From positions 1,922,001 to 1,986,000 of the forward strand of contig CM063254.1 in assembly GCA_032158295.1 (NCBI GenBank): a DNA stretch of 64,000 nucleotides, in the 5' to 3' direction. Origin of the DNA: Pycnopodia helianthoides. Taxonomy: Eukaryota; Echinodermata; Asteroidea; Forcipulatida; Asteriidae. A program made the translations under genes and the position numbers. The notes beneath the pieces were generated by a model that was not told where the DNA came from, ran no database searches, and was given only the letters and a program-made list of their open reading frames with translations. Numbering within the stretch: the first letter of the stretch is position 1; each line of letters begins with the position of its first letter. This document shows, piece by piece, positions 35,901-42,198 of the stretch.

Positions 35901-37327
35901 ACGCAGGAAGAATATTCCCCATAGGAATACACAGTCTGAAACGCTGAGTCAAATTTTTGGGAATAAAAAGTGATATACTTTCTATAACCGTAGTACTTCG
36001 AAGTTAAAAGTTTCTCAAAATTCACTACACTACCTAAAGCTGCTGTACTTCTTACCAAGTAAGTTTTTATTGCCATTAATTTTCAGAGTCATTACCAAAC
36101 GTGTACTCAGTGTTAGCCAGAGGGGTGTCTGGGTGTCTTTTGGACACCCTGTTTTAAATTTGGACACCCTGTTTTATCTGACATTTACATGTAAATGTAT
36201 TGTAAGTGAACAATTTGGACACCCAGTTTTTAAATTTCCAGCAAATTTGGACACCCTTTTACCAAAACCTGGCTAAAACCTTGCGTGTACTGTGCCTTTA
36301 AGTAAGTAGTATGACAAATTTGAGTCTTTCTTGGCTTACTGTAGTACAATGTACTGTACGTTAAACCTCAAAGCTGCCAGTCTTTACATCCCCACATGGT
36401 TGGGTTTTGCTTAACAGGTTTTTGACTGTCAAAATGAAAGCCAAAAGGTTGAGCTACAACACATGTGTACCATGTGTAGAGTAGCTTTAAAGAACTGAGG
36501 CATGCACACAATACTGAAGGTCACAGGAGTATGCCTAATTTACAGTGGAAGTATGGCTTCTGATTTATCAGATCCCATGAGTAATGTGTAAACTGCTGAG
36601 GCATTGTCTGCAAATTAAACGGAACATTGAACCTGGGTTTTATAACAAACTAGTGCACACATGTACTCACAAGTCTTTGGATATCCCTCCTTGCATCTTT
36701 CTTAAGTTGTTCCATTTCACGTTGATGTTCTCCCCACTGTTTCCTCAGATCAATCGATCTCTGTCGATCTCCCGTTACTGCCTCGTTCAACTCCTCCTCA
36801 ACCTTTTTCTTGCCTCTCCTGAGCTCATCGATCTCCGCGAGGAGCTTTCCTTTGTCCATCTCAAATGTCCTCTTCACCTCCTCCTTGGCTTCGACCCAAA
36901 CCTGTTGCTTGACCTTGAGGTAGTGCATCTCCCTGTCACGCTGGGAGTCACTTTGGGTGCGAGCGAGTAACTCCTGCTTCTGCTTGAGCAGTCGGTTAAT
37001 CGCTTGATCGTGCTGCTTCGTGAGCGACTCCTTGAGAGCAGCAAGCTCCCTCTGTTTCTCATGATTGAGTTTTGCTCTCAGCTCACTGAGAGACGAGGAG
37101 GCCTTCTGCTGCTCCTGATCCCGAGTGCTCTTTACCTCCGTTTGTTTCTCGCGGCGAAGTTCCTTGACATAACCCTGTTCTGCCTCAAGCTCTTTCTTGA
37201 GCTGACTCGTGTGCGCCCGCAGCTCATCTACAACTGTGCGGAGGTTAGCATTCTGGGCCTCGGGTGAGGCACCAGGAACATACATTGGCCTCCCCCCTCT
37301 GGGGTTGGCCTTAGGTATCTTAGACAT
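8833..37327 (-). CDS. JAKMIP: JAKMIP-family coiled-coil protein gene (10 coding exons; 3' end not found)
   Basis: Coding exons on the minus strand: 37327-36671, 17079-16873, 15806-15693, 13895-13743, 13083-12865, 11458-11270, 10624-10544, 10296-10249, 9650-9492 and 8949-8833. All junctions are GT-AG and phase 0, joining to about 648 residues of almost continuous charged heptad coiled coil. JAKMIP proteins (Janus kinase and microtubule interacting proteins) are cytoplasmic coiled-coil proteins that, in vertebrates, bind microtubules and, for JAKMIP1, JAK-family kinases and GABA-B receptor subunits. Segments that fit the family as I remember it are SELRAKLNHEKQRELAALKE and AKEEVKRTFEMDKGKLLAEI in exon 1, ISELEKELG in exon 2, TPLIEKNKRLLRKIKDLE in exon 4 and DQSELLEFRILELEE in exon 9. 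Exon 6 is a Ser/Pro-rich linker. The vertebrate C-terminal region after the LELEE motif was not found: exon 10 is a different-looking coiled coil, so the true end probably lies beyond position 1, or the gene stops by read-through at 8755. Family-level identity is firm; the paralogue cannot be assigned. Confidence 0.85.
9262..9439 (+). mobile_element. MITE family M7 carrying CRE-like and YY1-like motifs
   Basis: Termini TATAGACTTTATGCA and TGCATAAGGTCCATA are inverted repeats. Inside are TGACGTCA (9279-9286), GGGCGCCCTCGGCTAGATGT and AAGATGGCGG (9400-9409). A second copy is at 18598-18779 in the other orientation. It lies in the intron between JAKMIP-like exons 9 and 10. Confidence 0.65.
9492..9650 (-). 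CDS. JAKMIP: JAKMIP-like coding exon 9
   Basis: It has 53 codons between a GGTTAG acceptor and a GTACTG donor. QLQDSKDQSELLEFRILELE closely resembles the Q-E-L-Q-D-A-R-D-Q-N-E-L-L-E-F-R core of vertebrate JAKMIPs. A run of five or more Glu and a Ser/Thr/Pro tail follow. Confidence 0.87.
10249..10296 (-). CDS. JAKMIP: JAKMIP-like coding exon 8 (3' boundary uncertain)
   Basis: The exon starts after a CCTCAG acceptor with DPITELLRQIEWEYET. Exon 9 must be entered in phase 0, because an in-frame TAG lies immediately before it. The only phase-0 GT in this short frame is ACA|GTACTG at 10248. The frame itself stays open to TTGGG at about 10224, where GTAGTG would be a more distal donor but in the wrong phase. 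Confidence 0.55.
10544..10624 (-). CDS. JAKMIP: JAKMIP-like coding exon 7
   Basis: It has 27 codons between an ATGCAG acceptor and a GTCAGT donor. The peptide VSVDEMMDGLATKHLADAKQ continues as MEKLLQQ. Phase 0 at both ends. Confidence 0.72.
11070..11205 (+). mobile_element. tRNA-derived SINE (family S2)
   Basis: GGCTAGATAGCTCAGTTGGT is a clear tRNA 5' half with A-box, and GGTTCAAATCC about 35 bp on is a B-box. The tail AATTTTTCTTTGTTCAACCC is shared with 4030-4190 and with 28706-28722. Confidence 0.65.
11270..11458 (-). CDS. JAKMIP: JAKMIP-like coding exon 6 (Ser/Pro-rich linker)
   Basis: It has 63 codons between an ACTCCAG acceptor and a GTTAGA donor. It opens ERDRLPK and then leaves coiled coil for a Ser/Pro-rich stretch with several S-x-S/T-P sites (RPRSSSLTPYDED, RSRSGSFGTPIPSP), ending in acidic DCEDSLEE. 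Vertebrate JAKMIPs have a non-coiled linker in the same position after an E-R-x-R-L motif. It may be a phosphorylated hinge (inference). Confidence 0.83.
11560..12015. repeat. Dispersed repeat with tRNA-like end, copy 1
   Basis: Contains TTTACAAGGTGCTGTGGCGC, CACCGGGGCGAACCCCTTCT, GTGTCTTGCTGAAGGACACA and a B-box-like GACTCGAACCC. A diverged second copy follows at 12045-12430 in the same orientation; shorter relatives are at 41150-41260 and 47940-48180. Confidence 0.6.
12045..12430. repeat. Dispersed repeat with tRNA-like end, copy 2
   Basis: Same order of blocks as 11560-12015 (TTACAAGGTGCTGTGG, GGGGCAAACCCC, TGTCTTGCTTAAGGACACAA, GACTCAAACCC). Lies in the intron between JAKMIP-like exons 5 and 6. 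Confidence 0.6.
12865..13083 (-). CDS. JAKMIP: JAKMIP-like coding exon 5
   Basis: It has 73 codons between a TCTAAAG acceptor and a GTGAGT donor. Two coiled-coil stretches (RCRLERENQSLRKVLSKERQ and EEELKKLRVEVQEQFLEIVE) are separated by a short Asp/Ser/Gly linker. Phase 0 at both ends. Confidence 0.83.
13743..13895 (-). CDS. JAKMIP: JAKMIP-like coding exon 4
   Basis: It has 51 codons between a TGAGCAG acceptor and a GTGAGT donor. TPLIEKNKRLLRKIKDLE is one of the best matches to the JAKMIP family, whose vertebrate members have an L-V-E-K-N-K-R core at this place. Confidence 0.87.
15693..15806 (-). CDS. JAKMIP: JAKMIP-like coding exon 3
   Basis: It has 38 codons between a TCTCCAG acceptor and a GTATGT donor. 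The segment ISDLKGLLRKLEERNKQLVE fits the family pattern of a coiled coil with an R-K-L-E-x-R-N core. Both ends are phase 0. It was too short to stand out as an open frame and was found by reading the splice sites. Confidence 0.82.
16081..16272. mobile_element. MITE family M2
   Basis: Opens GGCCCAATTTCATAAACCCT and closes with TTTATGAGATTAGACCC. The family is described at 4458-4650. Confidence 0.6.
16552..16813. mobile_element. MITE family M3, 5'-truncated
   Basis: Shares GAATATTCCCCATAGGAATA and ends ATTACCAAACGTGTACTGTG + CCTTTAA, as does 35741-36302. Its left terminus is missing and replaced by an M2 fragment (16480-16545). Confidence 0.6.
16873..17079 (-). CDS. JAKMIP: JAKMIP-like coding exon 2
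   Basis: It has 69 codons between a ...CTTAG acceptor (17081-17080) and a GTAAGT donor (16872). It begins MEELKSKDYTISELEKELG, which directly continues the DIQRL of exon 1 just as in vertebrate JAKMIPs. It ends in a Ser/Gly-rich stretch that breaks the coiled coil. The 19.6-kb intron before it is the largest in the gene. Confidence 0.87.
17865..18030. mobile_element. MITE family M6 (AGGCCTGGAATT termini)
   Basis: Begins CAGGCCTGGAATTACC and ends GAAATTCCAGGCCTG, with GGCCATGGAGGCCATGGCC near the left end. A relative is at 47423-47590. Confidence 0.6.
18598..18779 (-). mobile_element. MITE family M7, second copy
   Basis: Inverted relative to 9262-9439. Keeps TGACGTCA (18614-18621) and AAGATGGCGG on the minus strand (18627-18636). 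Confidence 0.65.
18966..19316 (+). mobile_element. MITE family M4 (CAGGGCT...AGCCCTG)
   Basis: Starts CAGGGCTCGAATTTGACACT and ends AAATTCTAGCCCTG. A direct repeat GAGTC flanks it (18961-18965 and 19317-19321). A second copy is at 46266-46621 in PCGF1. Confidence 0.7.
21425..22304 (+). repeat. 25-bp minisatellite, about 35 copies
   Basis: The unit is CTTCTCTCATGGAAGAAGGA + AGACG. Because 25 is not a multiple of 3 and the unit lacks stops in all three forward frames, long overlapping frames run through it (up to 275 codons, SLMEEGRRFSHGRRK-type peptide). Copies near the 3' end have more substitutions. It lies inside the first JAKMIP intron. Confidence 0.93.
22327..22500 (+). mobile_element. 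tRNA-derived SINE (family S1), plus orientation
   Basis: GGTTGGCCGAGTGGTTTCTT is a tRNA 5' half with A-box; GTGGACCCTGACTCAATTC holds a worn B-box; the tail reads GGGTTTTACCTACAGCGGTT + TTCCTCCC. It directly abuts the 25-bp array. Confidence 0.65.
23423..23617. mobile_element. MITE family M2
   Basis: Inverted termini GGGTCCAATTTCATAGAGCT and GCTCTATGAAATTGGGC. Confidence 0.7.
23861..24057 (+). mobile_element. MITE family M5 (short copy)
   Basis: Starts CAGGCCTTGCGCTTAAGCTT and ends GTTAAGGGCGAGCCCTG. Longer copies are at 45368-45737 and 48577-48945; this one has an internal deletion. Confidence 0.65.
24181..24858. mobile_element. hAT-like non-autonomous element with ATATCGCGAT-rich ends
   Basis: Inverted termini AAGCTTGGGCGATACC and GATATCGCCCAAGCTT enclose about 675 bp, with palindromic ATATCGCGATAT-type blocks near both ends. 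The flanks TTACTCTT (24173-24180) and TTACTCTA (24859-24866) look like an 8-bp target duplication with one mismatch. No transposase frame. Confidence 0.6.
25860..26101. mobile_element. MITE family M2, long palindromic copy
   Basis: Left arm CATAGAGCTGCTAAGCACAA ... is repeated almost perfectly inverted at the right end (arms of about 100 bp, including GGTTACCAACCAAATTTCC). Confidence 0.7.
26389..26732. mobile_element. MITE family M3-like (TTAAAGGTATTGTACACTTT)
   Basis: TTAAAGG...CCTTTAA ends with TGTACACTTTTGGTAA and TTACCAATAGTGTACA inverted. Internal AATTGGTCATCGAGGTCACG block is shared with the element at 34162-34516. Confidence 0.65.
28795..29169 (+). mobile_element. TTAA-flanked MITE (family M1)
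   Basis: Complete copy with TTAA at both ends; see 986-1377. Confidence 0.75.
30282..30666 (+). mobile_element. TTAA-flanked MITE (family M1), 3' end lost
   Basis: Matches 986-1377 but stops at CTGTAATG without the last GTTCCTTTAA. Confidence 0.7.
31408..31720 (-). mobile_element. tRNA-derived SINE split by a CAGTGGCGTA MITE
   Basis: On the minus strand the tRNA 5' half GGTGGTCTAGTGGTTAAGAC lies at about 31690-31665 and the 3' half GTGGGTTCGAGTCCCACCTG at about 31434-31415. Between them 31442-31640 has inverted ends CAGTGGCGTA and TACACCACTG and a G-rich body, i.e. a second element inserted into the tRNA region. Confidence 0.6.
34162..34516. mobile_element. MITE, AAAGGCAGGGTATACTTTTG termini
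   Basis: Inverted ends AAAGGCAGGGTATACTTTTG and CAAAAGTATAGGCCTACCCT. Internal text (CAAGAAAATAATGAACGAAAAAACACCC and following, in blocks) resembles an element abundant in sea-star sequence as far as I remember. Confidence 0.6.
35741..36302. mobile_element. MITE family M3 with a nested insertion
   Basis: Ends TTTAAAGGCACAGTACACGT and GTGTACTGTGCCTTTAA. The right terminus is interrupted by a 176-bp element at 36108-36283. Confidence 0.7.
36108..36283. mobile_element. hAT-like MITE nested in an M3 element
   Basis: The 176-bp insert starts CAGTGTTAGCCAG and ends CTGGCTAAAACCTTG. It is flanked by the exact 8-bp repeat CGTGTACT (36100-36107 and 36284-36291), which is single-copy at that place in the uninterrupted relative at 16552-16813. 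Inside is a short TTGGACACCC repeat. Confidence 0.8.
36671..37327 (-). CDS. JAKMIP: JAKMIP-like coding exon 1 (start codon, 219 codons)
   Basis: The exon opens with ATG (MSKIPKANPRGGRP) and runs 219 codons to IQRL, then a GTGAGT donor at 36670. The first 35 or so residues are basic and Pro/Gly-rich; the rest is coiled coil. The upstream acceptor TTTTGCAG at 37494-37487 places 159 bp of 5' UTR on the same exon. ATG 37327 is the first start in the coding frame that matches the short basic N-terminus of the family. Confidence 0.9.
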
Positions 37328-37417
37328 TGTAACTGTCTTAAATCAACTGTGATATGATGACATTCTTGTGGTAGGAGTGAAATGTGAAATAGCAAATTTC
37401 TTTAAATTATGTATAAA

Positions 37418-37459
37418 CTAGAATCTTGTTCGTGTTGCATAGTTTTGTTCCTGCGCCAT
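37418..37459 (-). other. Possible 13-codon upstream ORF in the JAKMIP 5' UTR
   Basis: Between the UTR acceptor at 37487 and the main ATG at 37327 there is a short frame MAQEQNYATRTRF ending in TAG. Two earlier ATGs also lie in this leader. Short upstream frames can damp translation of the main frame; that role here is only a possibility. Confidence 0.25.
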
Positions 37460-38575
37460 TTTTGCATAGATTTTTCCCCCTTCATTCTGCAAAAGAAAAC
37501 CATCAAAACACACATTTTAATATTTGATTTATGAGTTTTCATATTTTTAAAGACAGGTGATTTGACTTTTTGGTGATGCCGTACTTCAATGAAATTTTAA
37601 TTCATGACTTTATTGTGTTTCTTGAAAAGGGTTCACTTTGATAGTTAGGATGATTGTAACCCTCCTCTCCGATTGTCCGGGACAGGTCACAGGAGGGTCA
37701 CCAACAATATGAGTACGTTATGGCTCATGTGAACAAAAACAGCTGTGGAAGTGTTGGAAAACTGGAAGTTGCACTTGTAAAGTCATCTTTTTTTTCTTTT
37801 CGGGAACATATTTTAATACTCAATGATGATGTAGACTGAATCATAACTAAATTTAGTTGTGGTAAACGTAACCCTCGATTCATGTACCCAATTGGGAACA
37901 TGTGAAATGTTTTTAAGATTTGCAAAATCTGAACCAATACATGTAGTCTGTCATCAGCTCTTCGGGTCTAAACTCTAACTGGCATTAAGGGACAGGATCA
38001 AGACTAAATAAGAGTATGACTAGCCCAGCTCATGTGGAGATCATTTCTGTGTCATTTCACATGTCTTCTATTTTGTGTAACCCCCTGGTCATGAGGAGGG
38101 GAAATAGCAATCATCGTTATGATTTTGAATGGATAGTGAAATGCACATTTATGATTATTTGAAAATAACCCAACGGTGTAACTTTCCTTCCTGATTTTAT
38201 CAAGTCAAACTGCCACCAAGAACAGAACCAGATGTTACTTTTGTGCTTTACTGGAAAGCATGCAATTGTACTTTGTTAGTTGAGGAACTACAGAGTAAAC
38301 ATTTCTTTAAAGACAACTTGGAGTGGACGTTACACATTAAAAATAAAATGCCTAAAACGCGGTTTAGTGCATGCATGGTGCATGGTGTGGTGGAGATCTG
38401 ACGTTTTCGCATAAACCACATCATGTTTTCTTAAATATTTACCGATAAATATTACAATTCCACACAGCTGCAGTAAGGTACTAACATCATGAACGACAAC
38501 TATACAACATGGAAGTGTTTCATTAAATAAGTCTCTTCAACAAGAGAAATAATAACGGTACAGCAAGGTACTCAC

Positions 38576-38640
38576 CGATGTATGACCGTTGCTGGTGACG
38601 CTTTCCTTCACTTGTGACTTGTGTGTGTGTGTTTAATATG
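38576..38640 (-). other. Probable 5' UTR exon of the JAKMIP-like gene
   Basis: A strong donor CATCG|GTGAGTAC sits at 38576/38575 on the minus strand. A good acceptor (TTCTTTTGCAG) at 37487 lies 159 bp upstream of the JAKMIP ATG. Pairing the two gives a noncoding first exon and a 1.1-kb intron. The upper boundary (transcription start) cannot be seen and 38640 is nominal. Confidence 0.4.
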
Positions 38641-41600
38641 TGTGTACGATATTTACTTTGTGCATGTGAGAAAAAATGTATGAGCATAACACAAACGACA
38701 GGTGGCGCTATTTCGTACGGTCCTATTTTTTTTAATTATTCAACTGACAGAGTCTGACAAAGGGTATTTTGCATAGAAACAGTACCCAATATTTAAATCT
38801 ATTGAATTTATATGACGTTATTAGCATTGGGCCATGAGAAATACAGATAATCTTTCCAGTGTGTGTCCCCCACCAAATAAAACCCCCAAATTGTTGGTTT
38901 TTAACAGGCGAAAATATTAGCAGATTGACTTTCTGACAGTAATTGCTATTTTTTTCAAGGGTCAAACTCGGTGGTTGCAAGAAACAAAACAAAAAAACAT
39001 TTGCAGATTTCGTGGTAATTTTGATTAATTAATGTACATTGAAATTCAATTTAACAAACTGAAGATAATAAAGTTTGTGACAAGAATTAAAAGTTTACAC
39101 CAGAACAAACTGAGCCGGGTATCAAGTCAAGCATCTTTAAGGTGGGTTCTTTTTATTTCAATTTACATTTTACTATAACACATTTTTAACCTTGATTGAT
39201 GATTAATTTTATTTTTTACATATCTACACTGTCTGCAATTGAATAACCAATTGAGAAAAGAACTACTCAATCCCGATATCTGTTCATTCAATACCATTAT
39301 CAAATAAAACAAAACATCTTTGGATTCGCCAAAGTAAAATCCATCAAAGTGTAAACAATGAGGTTTTCCAAAGAGCTTACACCATCCAAGAATCTCTACC
39401 CTTCCTTGGAGTAGTACTTTGGGAGATTTCACATCCTGCTACATTAACGCATACTACATAGGCCCTTTTCGAATTCTTGGCTTCGGCTCCAAAATCGGCT
39501 CTAGCTAGGCTCCCTCAATTATTTTAACTTACGCATGCTTTGCGGTCAGGGCTTCAGACAAGAAAACTGGGCCTGAAGCCCAATCCGGAGCCGAAGCCGT
39601 GGATTCAAAAAAGGCCCTAGTTTCATGACTAATTCAATCTGTCCGTCCACCCACTACCCCTAATGTAACGCTTGGTTCGTATAATATTACAGACGTCATG
39701 GAGCAAGGTGAATCCCAGCTTTTGCATATAAATTTCATAATAAAAATTGCCTGTAAGAAAAAACAAAAACAAAACAAACCCTTAAAACAAAGAATGGTTT
39801 CAGTACTCCTTAGAAAAAGAGAAACAAAATTACAGGAAGGTAAAAATTCAAATTCTCATTTAAGTCTATTATTACAAATTTGTTAAAACTTTGAAGTAAT
39901 ATCGGTTTATGCGTGACTGACTGGAAGAAATGAATGGAGTAAGTAAACTTTATTTGTTTTTTTTTAAGTCATTAGCTTTGACAAGTATTTCTACCAGCTT
40001 TACAGGTCTTACGAACATAATTCAATTATGTCTTTAATTATTACAATGATTACCATTTTTATGATGATTTTTAGAAATTACGTTATAAAATATACCACAA
40101 ACCAAAAACACCAAAAAATCTACATTCTGAAAACTAATCCGAGAAAGAAATACCATCACTCAATAATGGGAGACTTTTGAATGGTAGATGGCAGCAGACT
40201 TACCAGGTAAAATTCCATTTTTTACGTAGTTTCTAAGCAGGCGCACATTGCCGAGAACAATGGATTTACCTGGTAAGTCTGCTGCCACCTAGTGTTGGAA
40301 TAGATGAGACAGTGCCCGCACAAGACTCTGAAATATTCATAATGCTTCATAAACCTTCAAGGGTGTGTTACTTAGGTAGAGGTCATCACCAACAACGGTC
40401 AAGTTAGAAGCATCTTAGTGATTTTGTGAAGAAATTACAGTAAAACCAGGGAAATAGTCTCTCTGTGAGTTGCGGTGGTTCCGAAAAGAACTGGTGGTCA
40501 AACAACTCAACGTTTTATTAGTATACTCTGATCCTCTTTCTGCTGAAGACGATCAGAGCAGTCTGATCGAAATGTCAAGTTGTTATTAATAAGTATTAAT
40601 TGATGCATATTAAACAAAGATTCTTGTGAATTGACAGCTTCAAACATAAACTATAAATATTCCTTGCACCCTTGGAGACAATAATAAATGGGAGCAATTC
40701 ATAGAATAGCTGCACAGGTGTCAGGTTTCAACCATTACATTAAGTAAATATATCCTAGTGTTACTGTTGTATTGGTCGATATTTGGCAAAGTTAAACTGC
40801 AACAAATGAGTGGGATTTACTTTCAAGACAAAAATGAGAGCCTAGGTTTATTGTTTGAGATAAATTCACCCCTCTTGTAAAGTGGAACTGTCTAGATTCA
40901 TCATTTATTCTTCCAATTCCACTCACATAATATTTGTAAAATTCTTATGCTGCTATAGTAACGCTACATGTAAACATTAAAGTAACAGTCCTCTTTTATA
41001 ATAAATTGCTTTTGATAGGCGCTCTCAAACCAAATATCAAAGCGCCGATTTGAGCCACAGCACTCTGTGGAATCAGCAATCAAATTGCTGTACATGTAGC
41101 TAAATACTCACACTAACCAACTTGAACCTCACCAAATTCAGCATCTACTACTGGGTGACGGGAAGAAAGTCAAGTGTCTTGGCCAAAGACACATTGCCAC
41201 GACCAAAGATTCAAACCCGCAGTCTCATGACTCGTCCCGCAACACAACTTGATTCAAGTAAAGTAGACTGCTATGCTATATTAGTGACCATCAACAGGGT
41301 ATTAGATCAACAAAACCATAACTGCTACTCACGTTGTTTCTATTCCACGGACAAGAGAGTAATGCAAGAGAGAAGCAAATGCCAAAATGGACTCGCTCGA
41401 TGCTGGAAGGAGGATTGCTTCAGTCTCAACACATTATTTTCTCTTCAGCTGGACGGCAAACTTTATGTTTAGGCGAAGACAAAACAAAATAGGTAGAAGA
41501 GCAGATTTTTGGGGTAGAGTTGTGTTGGGTTCATCCACTTTTATCAGAGAGAATCTTGCTGGACTCCAACTGATAATGCAGTATCATAGGGGCAGCCTGC

Positions 41601-42149
41601 ATCAGAAATAGAAATACAATTTTTAATATAAGGACAGCAAAATACCTGTATTATGGTTCGATTAGATTAGTTTACTCCCAAACAATCCAGTCAACCATTA
41701 ATAAAGAGGCTTGAAAAAAAATAGTATTGCCCTCTTTTTGTTGTTGAATGATAATCAACAAATATCACTGATGATGCTTACAGGGTACAAGAAAAAGGAT
41801 TATTTCAAAATAGTTATTCAAAAGCTCACCTGCCTCCTTAGCAGGTCATTGATTCTACGAGGTATAAGATATCATATATAACCATTTACTATACCTCATA
41901 CATATTCATGACCGAGAGTCGAATTCTCACTGGTCCATTCAACATCACGTGCTGGATGCTATATTTGCTGTTTACCAAGCGTGCACGCCAGTATTCCCGC
42001 ACATGGTAAATACGCATGACGACTGTCGCCCGGACACAGGACACAGCCCGGGCGACAGTCTACGACAGTCATGCGCTTTACGATCGTGGAACTGTTCACC
42101 GGGTGTTGTCCGCATGCGTTAACACATGAAAAACTTATCCTGGATGCAA
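38641..42149. other. Spacer between the JAKMIP-like promoter and the PCGF1 3' end
   Basis: No gene supported. It contains a MITE at 39459-39619, a small inverted-repeat element at 40186-40302 (GCAGCAGACTTACCAGGTAA; related 15124-15180), a repeat with AAGACGATCAGAGCA (about 40440-40585; related 44720-45090) and a dispersed repeat at 41150-41260. Confidence 0.5.
39459..39619. mobile_element. MITE with TA-flanked GGCCCTTTTCGAATTC ends
   Basis: TA GGCCCTTTTCGAATTCTTGG ... and its inverse ending AAAAAAGGCCC TA; GGCTTCGGCTCC and GGAGCCGAAGCC continue the inverted repeat. The TA duplication suits a mariner-type or related element. Confidence 0.65.
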
Positions 42150-42155
42150 TTTATT
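42150..42155 (-). promoter_or_regulatory. Poly(A) signal AATAAA for PCGF1
   Basis: AATAAA is read on the minus strand 26 bp past the proposed PCGF1 stop. It gives a very short 3' UTR but agrees with the micro-exon model; I see no minus-strand AATAAA just after the alternative stop at 42995. Confidence 0.45.
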
Positions 42156-42180
42156 TCACGGTCGTCATTTCCCCTTGCTC

Positions 42181-42198
42181 CTAATATTGTACTGGTAA
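42181..42198 (-). CDS. PCGF1: PCGF1 terminal micro-exon (LPVQY, stop)
   Basis: After a CATATTCAG acceptor, TTACCAGTACAATATTAG reads Leu-Pro-Val-Gln-Tyr-stop in the phase left by exon 6. The spliced end ...WQGK-LPVQY matches the conserved PCGF strand after W-x-G-K (P-L-L-L-Q-Y in human PCGF1). A poly(A) signal lies 26 bp downstream. The acceptor tract itself is part of a local inverted repeat, which weakens the call. Confidence 0.5.
   Translation of the reverse strand, partial: LPVQY

Larger units (their letters stand above)
17080..36670 (-). other. 19.6-kb first coding intron of the JAKMIP-like gene
   Basis: No other exon could be supported on either strand. It carries the 25-bp minisatellite (21425-22304), M1, M2, M3, M4, M5, M6 and M7 MITEs, SINE copies and long AT-rich unique stretches (for example 19320-21360, 26740-28440, 29170-30280, 31730-33420 and 34520-35740), where I see nothing to call. 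At 20390-20510 and 33450-33700 a repeat with TAAACTTGCGGGTACA occurs. Confidence 0.6.

Noticed and set aside
35873..36076. Frame MAIKTYLVRSTAALG, also at 16552-16770
   Set aside because: Both are the same segment of MITE family M3, not a gene family.
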